Below, piece by piece: positions 7,712 to 15,656 of a stretch of DNA of 41,728 nt. Position 1 is the first letter of the stretch, and each line of letters starts with the position of its first letter. The notes below the pieces were generated by a model. It was not told the DNA's origin. It ran no database searches and saw only the letters and a list, made by a program, of their open reading frames with translations. Location: assembly GCA_009692515.1 (NCBI GenBank), contig SHZA01000017.1:1-41728 (forward strand), given 5' to 3'. A program made the translations under genes and the position numbers. The stretch comes from Bdellovibrionales bacterium (lineage in GTDB: Bacteria; Bdellovibrionota; FAC87; UBA2466).

Positions 7712-8113
7712 TTAAGCGATCTTAAGAAAGGGCATCTTTTCCCCAGGATACCAATTGCGATTCATTTGACGGTATTTTTTTGTTTCCCGCTCAACCAATT
7801 GCTCATACCTACGGCTGTGCTGCGTCAAAACACGATTAATGAAGTTATAGTATTGTTTGTACAGGTGGCCTCCCATAAAGCTAGTAAACCAATCGGTAGG
7901 ACAGTGGCTTCCTACCGTAAATTTTTTATTAAATTTTGTAATCTCGGTATTCATAAGATTGAACCATTCATTGGCCTCGGCGGCATGAATAAAATTTCCA
8001 ATAAAAATAGGTTTAGGACCGCCGTTGGTGAAGCCGGCTTCCCATCCGGTGCCTAAGTCCTTCAGATAGGCTGTGAAGTCATTTTTTCCGTTTTTGTAGG
8101 TCTTTACTTTCAT
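7712..8113 (-). CDS. Small basic aromatic-rich protein of unknown function
   Basis: I cannot assign a family to this 133-residue protein. It has no signal peptide or membrane segment. The N-terminal third is beta-like (MKVKTYKNGKNDFTAYLKDL... GWEAGFTNGGPKPIFIGNF), and the C-terminal part is helical, basic and Tyr-rich (YKQYYNFINRV... YEQLVERETKKYRQMNRNWY), which could bind nucleic acid or a membrane surface. The start ATG at 8113 has an excellent ribosome binding site (AAGGAG, 5-base spacing). It is a single-gene unit: a clear terminator follows it and 180 bases without a gene precede it. That points to independent, possibly strong expression. Confidence 0.7.
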   Translation of the reverse strand: MKVKTYKNGKNDFTAYLKDLGTGWEAGFTNGGPKPIFIGNFIHAAEANEWFNLMNTEITKFNKKFTVGSHCPTDWFTSFMGGHLYKQYYNFINRVLTQHSRRYEQLVERETKKYRQMNRNWYPGEKMPFLKIA

Positions 8114-8295
8114 GTGTGCTCCTTAATGAAACGATAGAATGGATCGTGATTATTGCAATGTTATTCTTATCGGAGGTATGGGATAGGAGTTGAGTGGAGA
8201 AACTGGCACAATTCCAAGCGCCTAGCACCTCAGATGTTAAAAATAATTATGTCGAAAACATACCTATTTAGAGTAAGTTATCCTGTGGAGAAAGT

Positions 8296-8697
8296 ATGAT
8301 TCAAGCCTGTTCACATCTAGTCATTTCTGCAGAGAGTGTTGAAAACATGAAGGCGTTTTTTTCTACTCTCTTTTCAGTGTCGCCCCATTTTTCAAATTCA
8401 GAATTTTGTGAATTTGTACTTCCAAGCCGATTTCGAATTGCCTTTTTCAAACCCATAGGAAAGGCAGCTCAGTTTTTTTCTCTTCCGAAAGAACGATCTC
8501 AGGTGTCCTACGGAGTGACCGTTAAAAATGTGGAGCAAACCTATCAAAAAGCACTGGAGATGAAACTAAACTTAAGTGGACCTCCAAAGGACCATCCCTG
8601 GGGCGAGAAAAGTTTTCTTGTAATCGATGTGGAAAATAATCGGTGGGAGATTACACAGTCGCCGTCTGAGGATGGCCTTTTAGTCGATATTAAGTGA
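8296..8697 (+). CDS. VOC (glyoxalase/bleomycin-resistance) superfamily protein
   Basis: At 133 residues it has the length of a two-module VOC protein. The N-terminal half shows the usual start (SHLVISAESVENMKAFFSTLF), the middle contains YGVTVKNVEQTYQKALEM, and the C-terminal strand is SFLVIDVENNRWEITQ, where VOC enzymes usually have DPxGNxxE/Q. Metal ligands are not fully conserved (His in SHL; no obvious final Glu pair), so it may be a binding protein rather than a metalloenzyme. A GGAG lies 7 bases before ATG 8296. It is the only plus-strand gene in the first 11 kb and converges on the DUF547 gene. Confidence 0.7.
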   Translation: MIQACSHLVISAESVENMKAFFSTLFSVSPHFSNSEFCEFVLPSRFRIAFFKPIGKAAQFFSLPKERSQVSYGVTVKNVEQTYQKALEMKLNLSGPPKDHPWGEKSFLVIDVENNRWEITQSPSEDGLLVDIK

Positions 8698-8717
8698 AAA
8701 GGTGGGGCCAGGTATTA

Positions 8718-9527
8718 CTACAATCGTCCTGGTTTATTATTTAGTGTCCATTCATAGTCTAAAAAGGAAATAGAGGTCTCCTCGTTAATTTTGTCCTGAA
8801 TATTCTTAGCTAAATATTTCTTCACGAAATTTTTAACGTCTGCTGCGTCGCGCTTAAAATCTTCATCGAACCAATCAAAAATTTTTGATAGATAAAGTTT
8901 GTTCTCCTTTTCATTGTAACGATTCCTAAAGGGATCCGATAAAAACTGTTGTCCCTGTTGGTCTAGTTGTTGAGACACTGAGGTGGAGGTATAGGCTTCA
9001 GATCTCAAAAAAGGGCAGCTCACAGCGCCGCAGACCAAGGCAAAGTGAACTCTAGCGTCCTTGAAGATCGGTCTTAAGGTGTCGTGTTCAAGTTCATCAA
9101 GAGTGACCGGTCTTCCCATGGCCTCTAAGGTGAATTTTTTACCTTTGATCTCATATTCGGAAATTTTCCATTGCTTAGATTTCTTACTCAGAAAGGATCC
9201 TCCTACCAAGGCCCCAATATCTCGAATCGATTCTACAGGATAAAAATCTGTGATTAATTTTAAGGTGTAGGCATTATAGGCGTTCATTAAATAGGCCATC
9301 TGCTCGGCTCTTGGAAAACTGTCATATTGGTCTTTGCTAACCGATTTGATTTGAAGAATGTAGTTATCGAGGGTAATCACATCGGCCTGGATGCCTTCAT
9401 AATTAACTACCCCTGAAGACACATTTTTTTTAAGTAGGCCTGTGAAAAGTGCGTGCTTACTATCGTAGGCTCCAAGAATACTAAAGCTCCAAAGAAAGAA
9501 AAGTAATCCTATTTTATTTTTTTGCAT
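8718..9527 (-). CDS. Exported DUF547 family protein
   Basis: This 269-residue protein starts with a signal peptide (MQKNKIGLLFFLWSFSILGAYD). The DUF547 core is clear: YLMNAYNAYTLKLI, a VGGSF region, GRPVTLDELEHDTLRP, FALVCGAVSCPFLRSEAY and LDQQGQQFLSD. Families with this domain contain conserved Asn-Ala-Tyr-Asn and Cys-Gly-Ala-x-Ser-Cys-Pro motifs, both present; the biochemical function is not established. AGGA lies 7 bases before ATG 9527. It follows the C45-like gene by 82 bases on the same strand, so the two may share a transcript. Predicted periplasmic. Confidence 0.85.
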   Translation of the reverse strand: MQKNKIGLLFFLWSFSILGAYDSKHALFTGLLKKNVSSGVVNYEGIQADVITLDNYILQIKSVSKDQYDSFPRAEQMAYLMNAYNAYTLKLITDFYPVESIRDIGALVGGSFLSKKSKQWKISEYEIKGKKFTLEAMGRPVTLDELEHDTLRPIFKDARVHFALVCGAVSCPFLRSEAYTSTSVSQQLDQQGQQFLSDPFRNRYNEKENKLYLSKIFDWFDEDFKRDAADVKNFVKKYLAKNIQDKINEETSISFLDYEWTLNNKPGRL

Positions 9528-9609
9528 AAGTAGTTCCTATTTAATTGGAGCAGACCTTGTTGTTTGTAATGCCACTTAAATTCACCCTCCTTTTTAGAGG
9601 TAGCGATAT

Positions 9610-11496
9610 CTAATATTTAATCATGTCTGCTTCGGGCATGAAAAGTACAAGAGTGTCTGGGTGTAATTTAAGTTCTCTATAACTAGATAGTTTGTCTAAA
9701 CTGTCTAGAGTGGCCTTCACTAAGGGGATCTCCAATTCAACTTCGGCCTCTTTGAGTACCTTTTCTAGATAAGTACGTGCAACCTCTTTGTCGCCGCGAT
9801 TGGCCGCAATTCGTCCCAGATAATAATGGCCTAGTAATTTATAGTGAGGATAGGATAATTCTTCACATTTTTTAAAAGAGATTTCCGCTGAAAAAAAATC
9901 ATGGGCCTTTAGTCCCATCATCCCTTGGACAAAATGATAGGCGGCATTCTTGGGGTCTAGAGCTGTCACCTTAGATAGTATGTGATAGGCTCTCGCTGGA
10001 TTAATGTCGGTCTCAAAAGCGGTTTTAGCCTCGATAAAATATTGTTCTGCCTCGGCAATCAAGGGGTAATTATCGGTGTAGGAACTATTCTGAATTGTAG
10101 AGTAGGTTTGAGAGGAGAATGTTTCGGAATTAAAGGAGTTTATTAAAGGCAGTTCAATATAGGGCGATTGAGAGACAGGAGCGGTTCCACTTGCCACAAA
10201 GACCCGTGCTTCAGAGAGATCAAAGACCGCGCTTGAAAGCGTCGTGTGCACAGAAATTACATTGGCTAATCCTCGAATTTCCTGATTAACAGGATCCCAC
10301 TTGTCGGATAAAATGGCGATGGCCTCTTCGGCCCTTAGTTTCCCATCGTAGGATAATAAAAGTTCTTCCGTTCTCTCTTTTCTAGCGCGACTGTCTTCAT
10401 TCACAGAGGCATTTAGATCCAAATTAGCGGAGCTCATCTCTGGGGTCATAAAATGGTTTGTTTGGATATGAAAGTTTCCCGTAGATTCCCTAACCTCTAT
10501 TTTACTATTGGTCATTTCAATCGAGGCCATTCTATTCTCTTCAGTACTCACTAAGGTGTAGGCCCATCCTGCTGCCGGTTTGAATCGCTTAAATATTTCA
10601 ATCGCCTCATCAAATGATCTGGCATAACGAAGCACCTCCTGTCCGACCACAAAAATAGGATTTCCTTTTTCAGATACCTCCAAAGTGGGAATGGTATGAA
10701 CCCCAAGGTATAATCCAGATTCATTTAGCCCGATAATTCCGGCCAGATGAATTCCAGCTGAGGTGACGGCCATATATTTTTGCGCCCCATCGGTAGGATT
10801 AAAATAGATGACGGTGGGAAACCTATCAAAGAAACCATTTAAGGGGTAATCGGTATTACGCCCAATAATAAAACCACCTTTTTGCGTAGTCGTTCCTCGC
10901 GCTACAAAATCGGTGCATTCATTAATTCCCATGCCCTGTGGAATGCTGTCTCCATTCGAAGCGGTCTTACCCATCTGTTTCCCTAAAATAACCTGAAGTG
11001 ATTCAGGTCCGTAGGCCGCATGCACCACCTCATTCAATGCAATCTCCGCCCCTTCAGAAATTCCATAGGCCTCGAGCATGAATTTATCTCTGTCGCCGTC
11101 TCTAGCAAGGATTGCAAAATTTAAAATTTGATCGGTGTCGGTGCGATAGAGATATTTAATAATAAGGTTGGTAAAAAATGGGATTTTCGGAAAGGCATTC
11201 AATACAGAATTATCGACTATTTTTGCGACCTGTAGCAGAGCCCCCTTGGGAATCTCCTCTTTTAAGAGTCTCCCATGCTGAAAAGCCATTTCAAATTCAT
11301 CCCCTTCAAGAGAGAGAACGTACAGCCCACCCCGCATCCACAATTTTCCTTTATGAAAAGTTCGCGAACCGTTGGGATTATGCTGGGTAGGTAGTGAGTA
11401 AAGATAGTTGTATTTTTCACGAATTATATTAGGGGTTTCATAAGCAAAGCAGGTGATGGTAAAAACCATTAGTAAGAGGTAAGGAATATGATTCAC
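9610..11496 (-). CDS. Exported C45-type (acyl-transferase/amidohydrolase) Ntn hydrolase with TPR-like C-terminus
   Basis: The 628-residue protein has a signal peptide (MNHIPYLLLMVFTITCFA). Residues about 55-450 match the peptidase C45 / acyl-CoA:6-aminopenicillanate acyltransferase fold: ECTDFVARGT with the likely autocatalytic nucleophile Cys194, GGFIIGRNTDYP, and AGIIGLNESGLYLGVH. Members process into two subunits and hydrolyse or transfer amides; the substrate here is unknown. Residues about 480-615 look like TPR repeats (YHILSKVTALDPKNAAYHF, YLGRIAANRGDKEVARTYLEKV), a fusion that suggests docking to a partner. GTG 11496 is supported by GAGGAG 6 bases upstream. It is one of several exported cysteine hydrolases in this window. 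Confidence 0.82.
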   Translation of the reverse strand: MNHIPYLLLMVFTITCFAYETPNIIREKYNYLYSLPTQHNPNGSRTFHKGKLWMRGGLYVLSLEGDEFEMAFQHGRLLKEEIPKGALLQVAKIVDNSVLNAFPKIPFFTNLIIKYLYRTDTDQILNFAILARDGDRDKFMLEAYGISEGAEIALNEVVHAAYGPESLQVILGKQMGKTASNGDSIPQGMGINECTDFVARGTTTQKGGFIIGRNTDYPLNGFFDRFPTVIYFNPTDGAQKYMAVTSAGIHLAGIIGLNESGLYLGVHTIPTLEVSEKGNPIFVVGQEVLRYARSFDEAIEIFKRFKPAAGWAYTLVSTEENRMASIEMTNSKIEVRESTGNFHIQTNHFMTPEMSSANLDLNASVNEDSRARKERTEELLLSYDGKLRAEEAIAILSDKWDPVNQEIRGLANVISVHTTLSSAVFDLSEARVFVASGTAPVSQSPYIELPLINSFNSETFSSQTYSTIQNSSYTDNYPLIAEAEQYFIEAKTAFETDINPARAYHILSKVTALDPKNAAYHFVQGMMGLKAHDFFSAEISFKKCEELSYPHYKLLGHYYLGRIAANRGDKEVARTYLEKVLKEAEVELEIPLVKATLDSLDKLSSYRELKLHPDTLVLFMPEADMIKY

Positions 11497-11641
11497 CTAG
11501 GACTCCTCAAATAATTGGAGAGATCTGTCCAGGCTTCAAACTATTCAGTCAAGACAGCTTCATCTCTTTATCGACAGACACTCTAGATTCCTCAATGGCA
11601 AGGCATGACTATGAGCGCTAAAAAAATAAATTTTAAATAGA

Positions 11642-11653
11642 GACCGACCGGTC
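11642..11653. promoter_or_regulatory. Small palindrome (GACC-N4-GGTC), TetR-operator-like
   Basis: GACC and GGTC arms surround GACC, and the inner eight bases GACCGGTC are a perfect palindrome. It lies in the 183-base space between the C45 gene (minus) and the broken plus-strand ORF. The layout resembles NemR-like TetR boxes (AGACC-N4-GGTCT), but the arms are short and the last position mismatches. No regulator gene is nearby. Confidence 0.22.
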
Positions 11654-11679
11654 AAGAGAAGTGACTAAAACACCGAAAA

Positions 11680-12058
11680 GTGGCTATGGTGAAGGTCTCT
11701 AAAATATTACTTTCAATGCTTTGCCCAATCCCATTTTATGAGACCCTTTCTGTCGCCGTTATTATTCCACAAGATACACCAAAGGATTTCAAAATGCTGC
11801 TGCCTGAAATTAATTTAACCTTTCTATATGAGAAGAAGAGTTTAATTCAGAAAACCTATTTTGATGAGATTGACCTTTGCCGTTAAAACACATGGGGCTT
11901 ACGGCTATGTTAAAGATAATGATCTCACCGAGCGAGGTATCGACATGCTGGGATTAGGAATTGCGGATGGAGCTTCGGATGTTATGGACAGCCAATTTGT
12001 TAAACAGATTTATGGAAAAGAGATGTGGGAACTTACGTTTGGATTGGAATTACAGTAA
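11680..12058 (+). pseudogene. Frame-broken ORF pair of unknown function
   Basis: Two short plus-strand ORFs in different frames meet at about 11861-11886. The first (from GTG 11680, or ATG 11686) reads ...LLPEINLTFLYEKKSLIQKTYFDEIDL. The second continues plausibly as FAVKTHGAYGYVKDNDLTER... and ends at 12058. Joined, they give about 120 residues with even, protein-like composition, so I read them as one gene with a frameshift near 11875. The last stop is fused to the next start (TAATG at 12056-12060), which implies that the two genes were once, or still are, translationally coupled. I recognise no family. It could instead be two small genes or a sequencing error. Confidence 0.4.
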
Positions 12059-12855
12059 TGCGGCTCAATAGATCACCCACTCTTTTTCGAAGCTGGTTTT
12101 TTTTCTGTTTATTGGCACCCTCAGTTTTCGCACTGGATTGTACTAAAACTTTAACCTCCATTGCAGTTATACAGAAGGTGGAATCGCTTTTCGATGTCTA
12201 CTCTGAACTCCAAAAAATTCAGGAAGATGGGAAAACAAAACTAGCGGAGCAGTCCCCTTTTCTACACTACATTAAAGAATCAGGGGGCGGGGCCTGTGCC
12301 AGTGTGACCGCCTTTAATTTATTACAAGGCCTGCGCGTGATGGCTCATCTAGAACCTTTGCAGGCGAGTTCCATCATGCGGAGGGCCTTCAAAAAGATAC
12401 CTGAGCTAAAGGATGGGAGAGTGACAAATGTCCAAATGACCCAGCTTTTAAATTACTTTGAAAAATATCTACCGGACCACCACTTAAACATAAAAGTACA
12501 ACGAGCTGCCATTTCGGCAGACGGTGAAGGCACGGTATGGGAAAAAATAACGCCACAGTTATTTGAGGTTAAACCCAACGAAGTCAAAATACTCAGTTAT
12601 CAAGTTCATTCCAATGGCCAGTTACTGGGACGCCATTTTGTGGTGATAAAAAAAAGTGGAGAGGACAACTCTATAGTGGTAGTGGACCCCAATCGGCCAG
12701 AGAAGGACTACACCTATTTTTTTAGGAGGATTAAAAATGACAAAAATTCTGAGCCGTCTACCCAGTTAGTTAGATCCCTTACCACCGTAACCGCTCCTTC
12801 TGAACAGACTTTTATAGTCGATTCTCTATTCACCGTACAATTAAAGCCTCAATGA
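12058..12855 (+). CDS. Exported C39-like cysteine peptidase-fold protein
   Basis: The protein (265 residues) begins with a signal peptide (LFRSWFFFCLLAPSVFA, cut before LDC). The mature part shows a papain-like C39 arrangement: a Gly-rich approach to a Cys at the head of a helix (SGGGACASVTAFNLLQGL), then HFVVIKKSGEDNSIVVVDPNRP, in which the His and Asp fit the other two triad members. This is motif-level inference; no substrate can be named. ATG 12058 is chosen because it overlaps the preceding stop (TAATG) and places the signal peptide at the N-terminus; an in-frame ATG at 12025 lies inside the upstream ORF. An imperfect hairpin follows the gene. Confidence 0.6.
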   Translation: MRLNRSPTLFRSWFFFCLLAPSVFALDCTKTLTSIAVIQKVESLFDVYSELQKIQEDGKTKLAEQSPFLHYIKESGGGACASVTAFNLLQGLRVMAHLEPLQASSIMRRAFKKIPELKDGRVTNVQMTQLLNYFEKYLPDHHLNIKVQRAAISADGEGTVWEKITPQLFEVKPNEVKILSYQVHSNGQLLGRHFVVIKKSGEDNSIVVVDPNRPEKDYTYFFRRIKNDKNSEPSTQLVRSLTTVTAPSEQTFIVDSLFTVQLKPQ

Positions 12856-12880
12856 CTAAAATCGGGTATGATGACGAGGG

Positions 12881-12916
12881 AAAGCCCTAGCTGATTTATT
12901 ATTAGCAAGGGGCTTT
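12881..12916 (+). terminator. Imperfect hairpin after the C39-like gene
   Basis: AAAGCCC (12881-12887) pairs with GGGCTTT (12910-12916), extended by a G-T pair and, after a small internal loop, GCT/AGC. It is followed only by GCCCTTTAAAATTT, so the U-tract is weak. If it works as a terminator, a TTG start at 12915 for the next gene would lie inside its stem, which favours the ATG at 12945. Confidence 0.4.
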
Positions 12917-12944
12917 GCCCTTTAAAATTTCTGGACTCCTACTT

Positions 12945-14636
12945 ATGTTCGCTATTAGCCTATCTATAATATTATGGTTTGGAGTTTTACTGGGGCTTGG
13001 CTTGTCGTTAGAGCGGTTTCTCTTCGGTTCTCTACCTATTAATTGCGAACGATTTGGACCGGGAACTATCTCCGTTTTGGGCCTTTCCGGATTAGCTTTT
13101 TGCTCTTTATTGGTCAATTTTTTTATTCCTCTCTCCAACTTTGTCACTTGGACCACCTTGGGTTTAGGATGGGGTGGGCTATTTATTCATAGAAAACGTC
13201 TAAGATCCTTATTTTCTAATACCCAAATAGCGATAGGGATCACCTCTGTTTTTGCAGTAAGCCTAATTGCCGTGCTTTCCTATTTTAATAGAGACACCGG
13301 CTACTATCATCTTCCTTTAGTTACCCTCAGCCAAAATTTTCCGGTGTTACCCGGAATTGCAAATGTATTTGGTCCCTATGGGCTGACCCCAACCTGGTTT
13401 TTAATTGAGGCGATAATCAACATCCCTTTACTGGGTCTTGCCTCAACCTTTTCTCTGAACGCACTACTTGCGGTCTGCTTTATTTTGTTTCTCAGTGAGT
13501 GGTGTGATTCGGAGTCTCTTTGGCTGTGGAGTTTTATTGGGGTGTGCTTACTATGCCTAAATCATTTGATGCTTGGTGTAGGAGGACTAAGTCCCGATTT
13601 TCCAGTCGGCATTTTAGGTGTGATGGTTTGGTGTGTTCTTTTAAATACTTTTATTGCGGATCGCACCGATAATGCGCATAGAAATGGCAGTGCCCTAATT
13701 TTTTCGGCACTTGCGATCTCAATAAAAATATCGGCCATCTCTATGGTGTTTCCTATAGTTGGAATTATTATATTTGCTATCTCTTCGGATAGTTCATCCG
13801 AACCAAGAAAATCTTTTTTGCTGAAGGTGGTAAATATATGGGGAGGAGGGAGAGTCCTATTCTTCTCTGTGCTATTGGTAGCGCTCACCTGTTTTCGAAG
13901 TGTTATCTCCTCGGGGTGTGTACTCTTTCCGCAGAAGAATTCCTGCCTTCAGAGATTGCCTTGGACGGTGCCACCTCAACTTGTGGAAGATTGGTTGTCG
14001 GATGTAAAATATCATCTGTGCGGAATACGAATGACCGGAGTTGTCTTTTCAAATGGAGAATGTTTTAAAAACTGGACTACCCACCTAAGAGGCGAATCCC
14101 TGCTAAAGGCTCTTGGTTTTTGTGCATTAATAGTGGTCGGTGCGTCGATTTTTTTAGCGTTTAAGAAAAAGAAAGCTGTTTTTAAAAATATTTTAAAGGC
14201 TAGGTTTCATTGTCTTCTAGTTATTCTTTTGTTTTCGGGAGTGACTTGGTTCCTCTCTGCGCCGGTACTGAGATATGGTTTTTGGATCGGAGTGGCTATC
14301 TGTGGATTATTAGCGGGTATGGTAAGCGAAATGTTTAGTCTTAAACTTAAAAGTCGGTTGCCCCTGCTTTACACGGGGCTGTTGATAGCCTTTGTGCTGT
14401 CGGTCAGAAGTGCTATTTTAACGCATCCCCTATCGATCGATTTAATTCACTGGCCTCGGATTTCAAATTTTGAATCTATCGTTTACAAAGGTGAAGGGAA
14501 TCTTTCTATCCGAAATCCGGTGGGAGATTTTAGGTGTTGGAATATGACTCCGCCATGCACTCCAGATCGAACCGTTTTTACTATTCACAATAGTAAAAAT
14601 ACTCGTTCTTGGTTTAGCCCAGGAGATAAAAAATAG
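12945..14636 (+). CDS. Polytopic membrane protein, LIC_10190/GT-C-like
   Basis: About 563 residues with roughly a dozen hydrophobic segments. A soluble-looking loop (about residues 330-400) lies between transmembrane blocks. After the first helices comes NRDTGYYHLPLVTLSQNFPVLPGIANVFG, with an Asp and a YYHLP motif, followed by GLTPTWFLIEA; later come CFRSVISSGCVLFP and Cys/Trp-rich text (SCLQRLPWTVPP). This order (D...YYHxP, PGxxN, then SGxxLFP) resembles the LIC_10190 family of multi-pass proteins found near surface polysaccharide genes and suspected to be GT-C-fold glycosyltransferases. The role is inference. The start is uncertain: ATG 12945 lacks a strong ribosome binding site, while TTG 12915 has AAGGGG only two bases away. 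It may be co-transcribed with the ATP-grasp gene, 54 bases on. Confidence 0.6.
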   Translation: MFAISLSIILWFGVLLGLGLSLERFLFGSLPINCERFGPGTISVLGLSGLAFCSLLVNFFIPLSNFVTWTTLGLGWGGLFIHRKRLRSLFSNTQIAIGITSVFAVSLIAVLSYFNRDTGYYHLPLVTLSQNFPVLPGIANVFGPYGLTPTWFLIEAIINIPLLGLASTFSLNALLAVCFILFLSEWCDSESLWLWSFIGVCLLCLNHLMLGVGGLSPDFPVGILGVMVWCVLLNTFIADRTDNAHRNGSALIFSALAISIKISAISMVFPIVGIIIFAISSDSSSEPRKSFLLKVVNIWGGGRVLFFSVLLVALTCFRSVISSGCVLFPQKNSCLQRLPWTVPPQLVEDWLSDVKYHLCGIRMTGVVFSNGECFKNWTTHLRGESLLKALGFCALIVVGASIFLAFKKKKAVFKNILKARFHCLLVILLFSGVTWFLSAPVLRYGFWIGVAICGLLAGMVSEMFSLKLKSRLPLLYTGLLIAFVLSVRSAILTHPLSIDLIHWPRISNFESIVYKGEGNLSIRNPVGDFRCWNMTPPCTPDRTVFTIHNSKNTRSWFSPGDKK

Positions 14637-14690
14637 TCATTAACAAATGGGATCGCAGGACCACAGATAGTAAAAAAGGGGAGATTAAAG

Positions 14691-15656
14691 ATGAAGGCGC
14701 TGATAGTAGGAGAACCCACACCTACGATGCAACCTGGGTTAGATACTGGAGTTCTTATTGCCAAGGAGATGCTCGATCGAGAGTTTAGCGTCGACTATGT
14801 AGACATGGGAGCAATCGATTGGAGGAAAGAGGGGGCCCAATATTTTGCAGAGTTACCCATTCAAAAGTTGGTTAAGGTGATCCCTTCGCAGAAAGAGCCG
14901 TTTATCCTTTTGGAATCACGTAAAGAGGATGTGTCTAGTTATGATGTGATTTGGCAAAGATTAGATCCCCCAGTGAATGAACGTTACATAGGGCACATGA
15001 AACAGTTCTCAGTGTTGCCTAAAAAAATTCTTCAGATTAATAATCCGAATTGGACCTGGCCTCTGAGTGAACATCTACTACCTCAAAGTTATCCTGAGTT
15101 TGCAGTCACCACCTGGGAGTGTGATTCTGAGGAGAAATTTATAGCGCTAGTAAAATCGGCAAAGACCGAGGTAGTGGCCAAACCTCTTCATTTTTTTTCT
15201 GGGGTCGGAATCGAATTTTTTAATTCGAAAACTTTAGATTCTGAACTTCACGAGTATTGGAGGAGATGGAAACCCAGCGTGGCCGTGCAGCCTTTCTTAA
15301 AAGAGGTAACGAATCAGGGTGATCTCAGAATTTTAATAATGAATTTAAAGGTGGTGGGTTCGGTTCTTCGGCGTCCGAAGATGGGAAGTCGTTTGGCTAA
15401 TCTTCATCAAGGTGCAAGTGCTCATGCCTTTACCCCCACGGCTAAACAATTACGAGCCTGTGAAGTTATTTCTAGGGATCTGTATTCTAAAGGATTGTAT
15501 CTGCTCGGATTAGATTTTATCGGTGATTTTCTAACTGAAGTTAATATCACCTGTCCCTCCGCAGTTCCCCAAATTAATCGGGTGATGAATATCGAGGCAG
15601 AAAAAATAATGGTAGATGAAATGGTCAAACTTATTTCTATCTGTTCAATGGGCTAA
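14691..15656 (+). CDS. Glutathione synthetase-like ATP-grasp enzyme
   Basis: The 321-residue protein has GshB length and order. The N-terminal domain starts MKALIVGEPTPTMQPGLDTG and contains YDVIWQRLDPPVNERYIG, matching the GshB D-P-P segment. The ATP-grasp part has EVVAKPLHFFSGVGIEFF (Gly-rich ATP lid), QGDLRILIMN, LHQGASAHAFTPT and GLDFIGDFLTEVNITCPSAVPQI, which corresponds to the GshB signature G(L/I)DVIGxxLTEINVTSPT. The family joins Gly to gamma-Glu-Cys, but Cys replaces Ser in the last motif and no gshA is visible here, so a related peptide ligase is possible. GGGGAG lies 7 bases before the ATG. The last 20 bases overlap the convergent UbiB-like gene. Confidence 0.8.
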   Translation: MKALIVGEPTPTMQPGLDTGVLIAKEMLDREFSVDYVDMGAIDWRKEGAQYFAELPIQKLVKVIPSQKEPFILLESRKEDVSSYDVIWQRLDPPVNERYIGHMKQFSVLPKKILQINNPNWTWPLSEHLLPQSYPEFAVTTWECDSEEKFIALVKSAKTEVVAKPLHFFSGVGIEFFNSKTLDSELHEYWRRWKPSVAVQPFLKEVTNQGDLRILIMNLKVVGSVLRRPKMGSRLANLHQGASAHAFTPTAKQLRACEVISRDLYSKGLYLLGLDFIGDFLTEVNITCPSAVPQINRVMNIEAEKIMVDEMVKLISICSMG

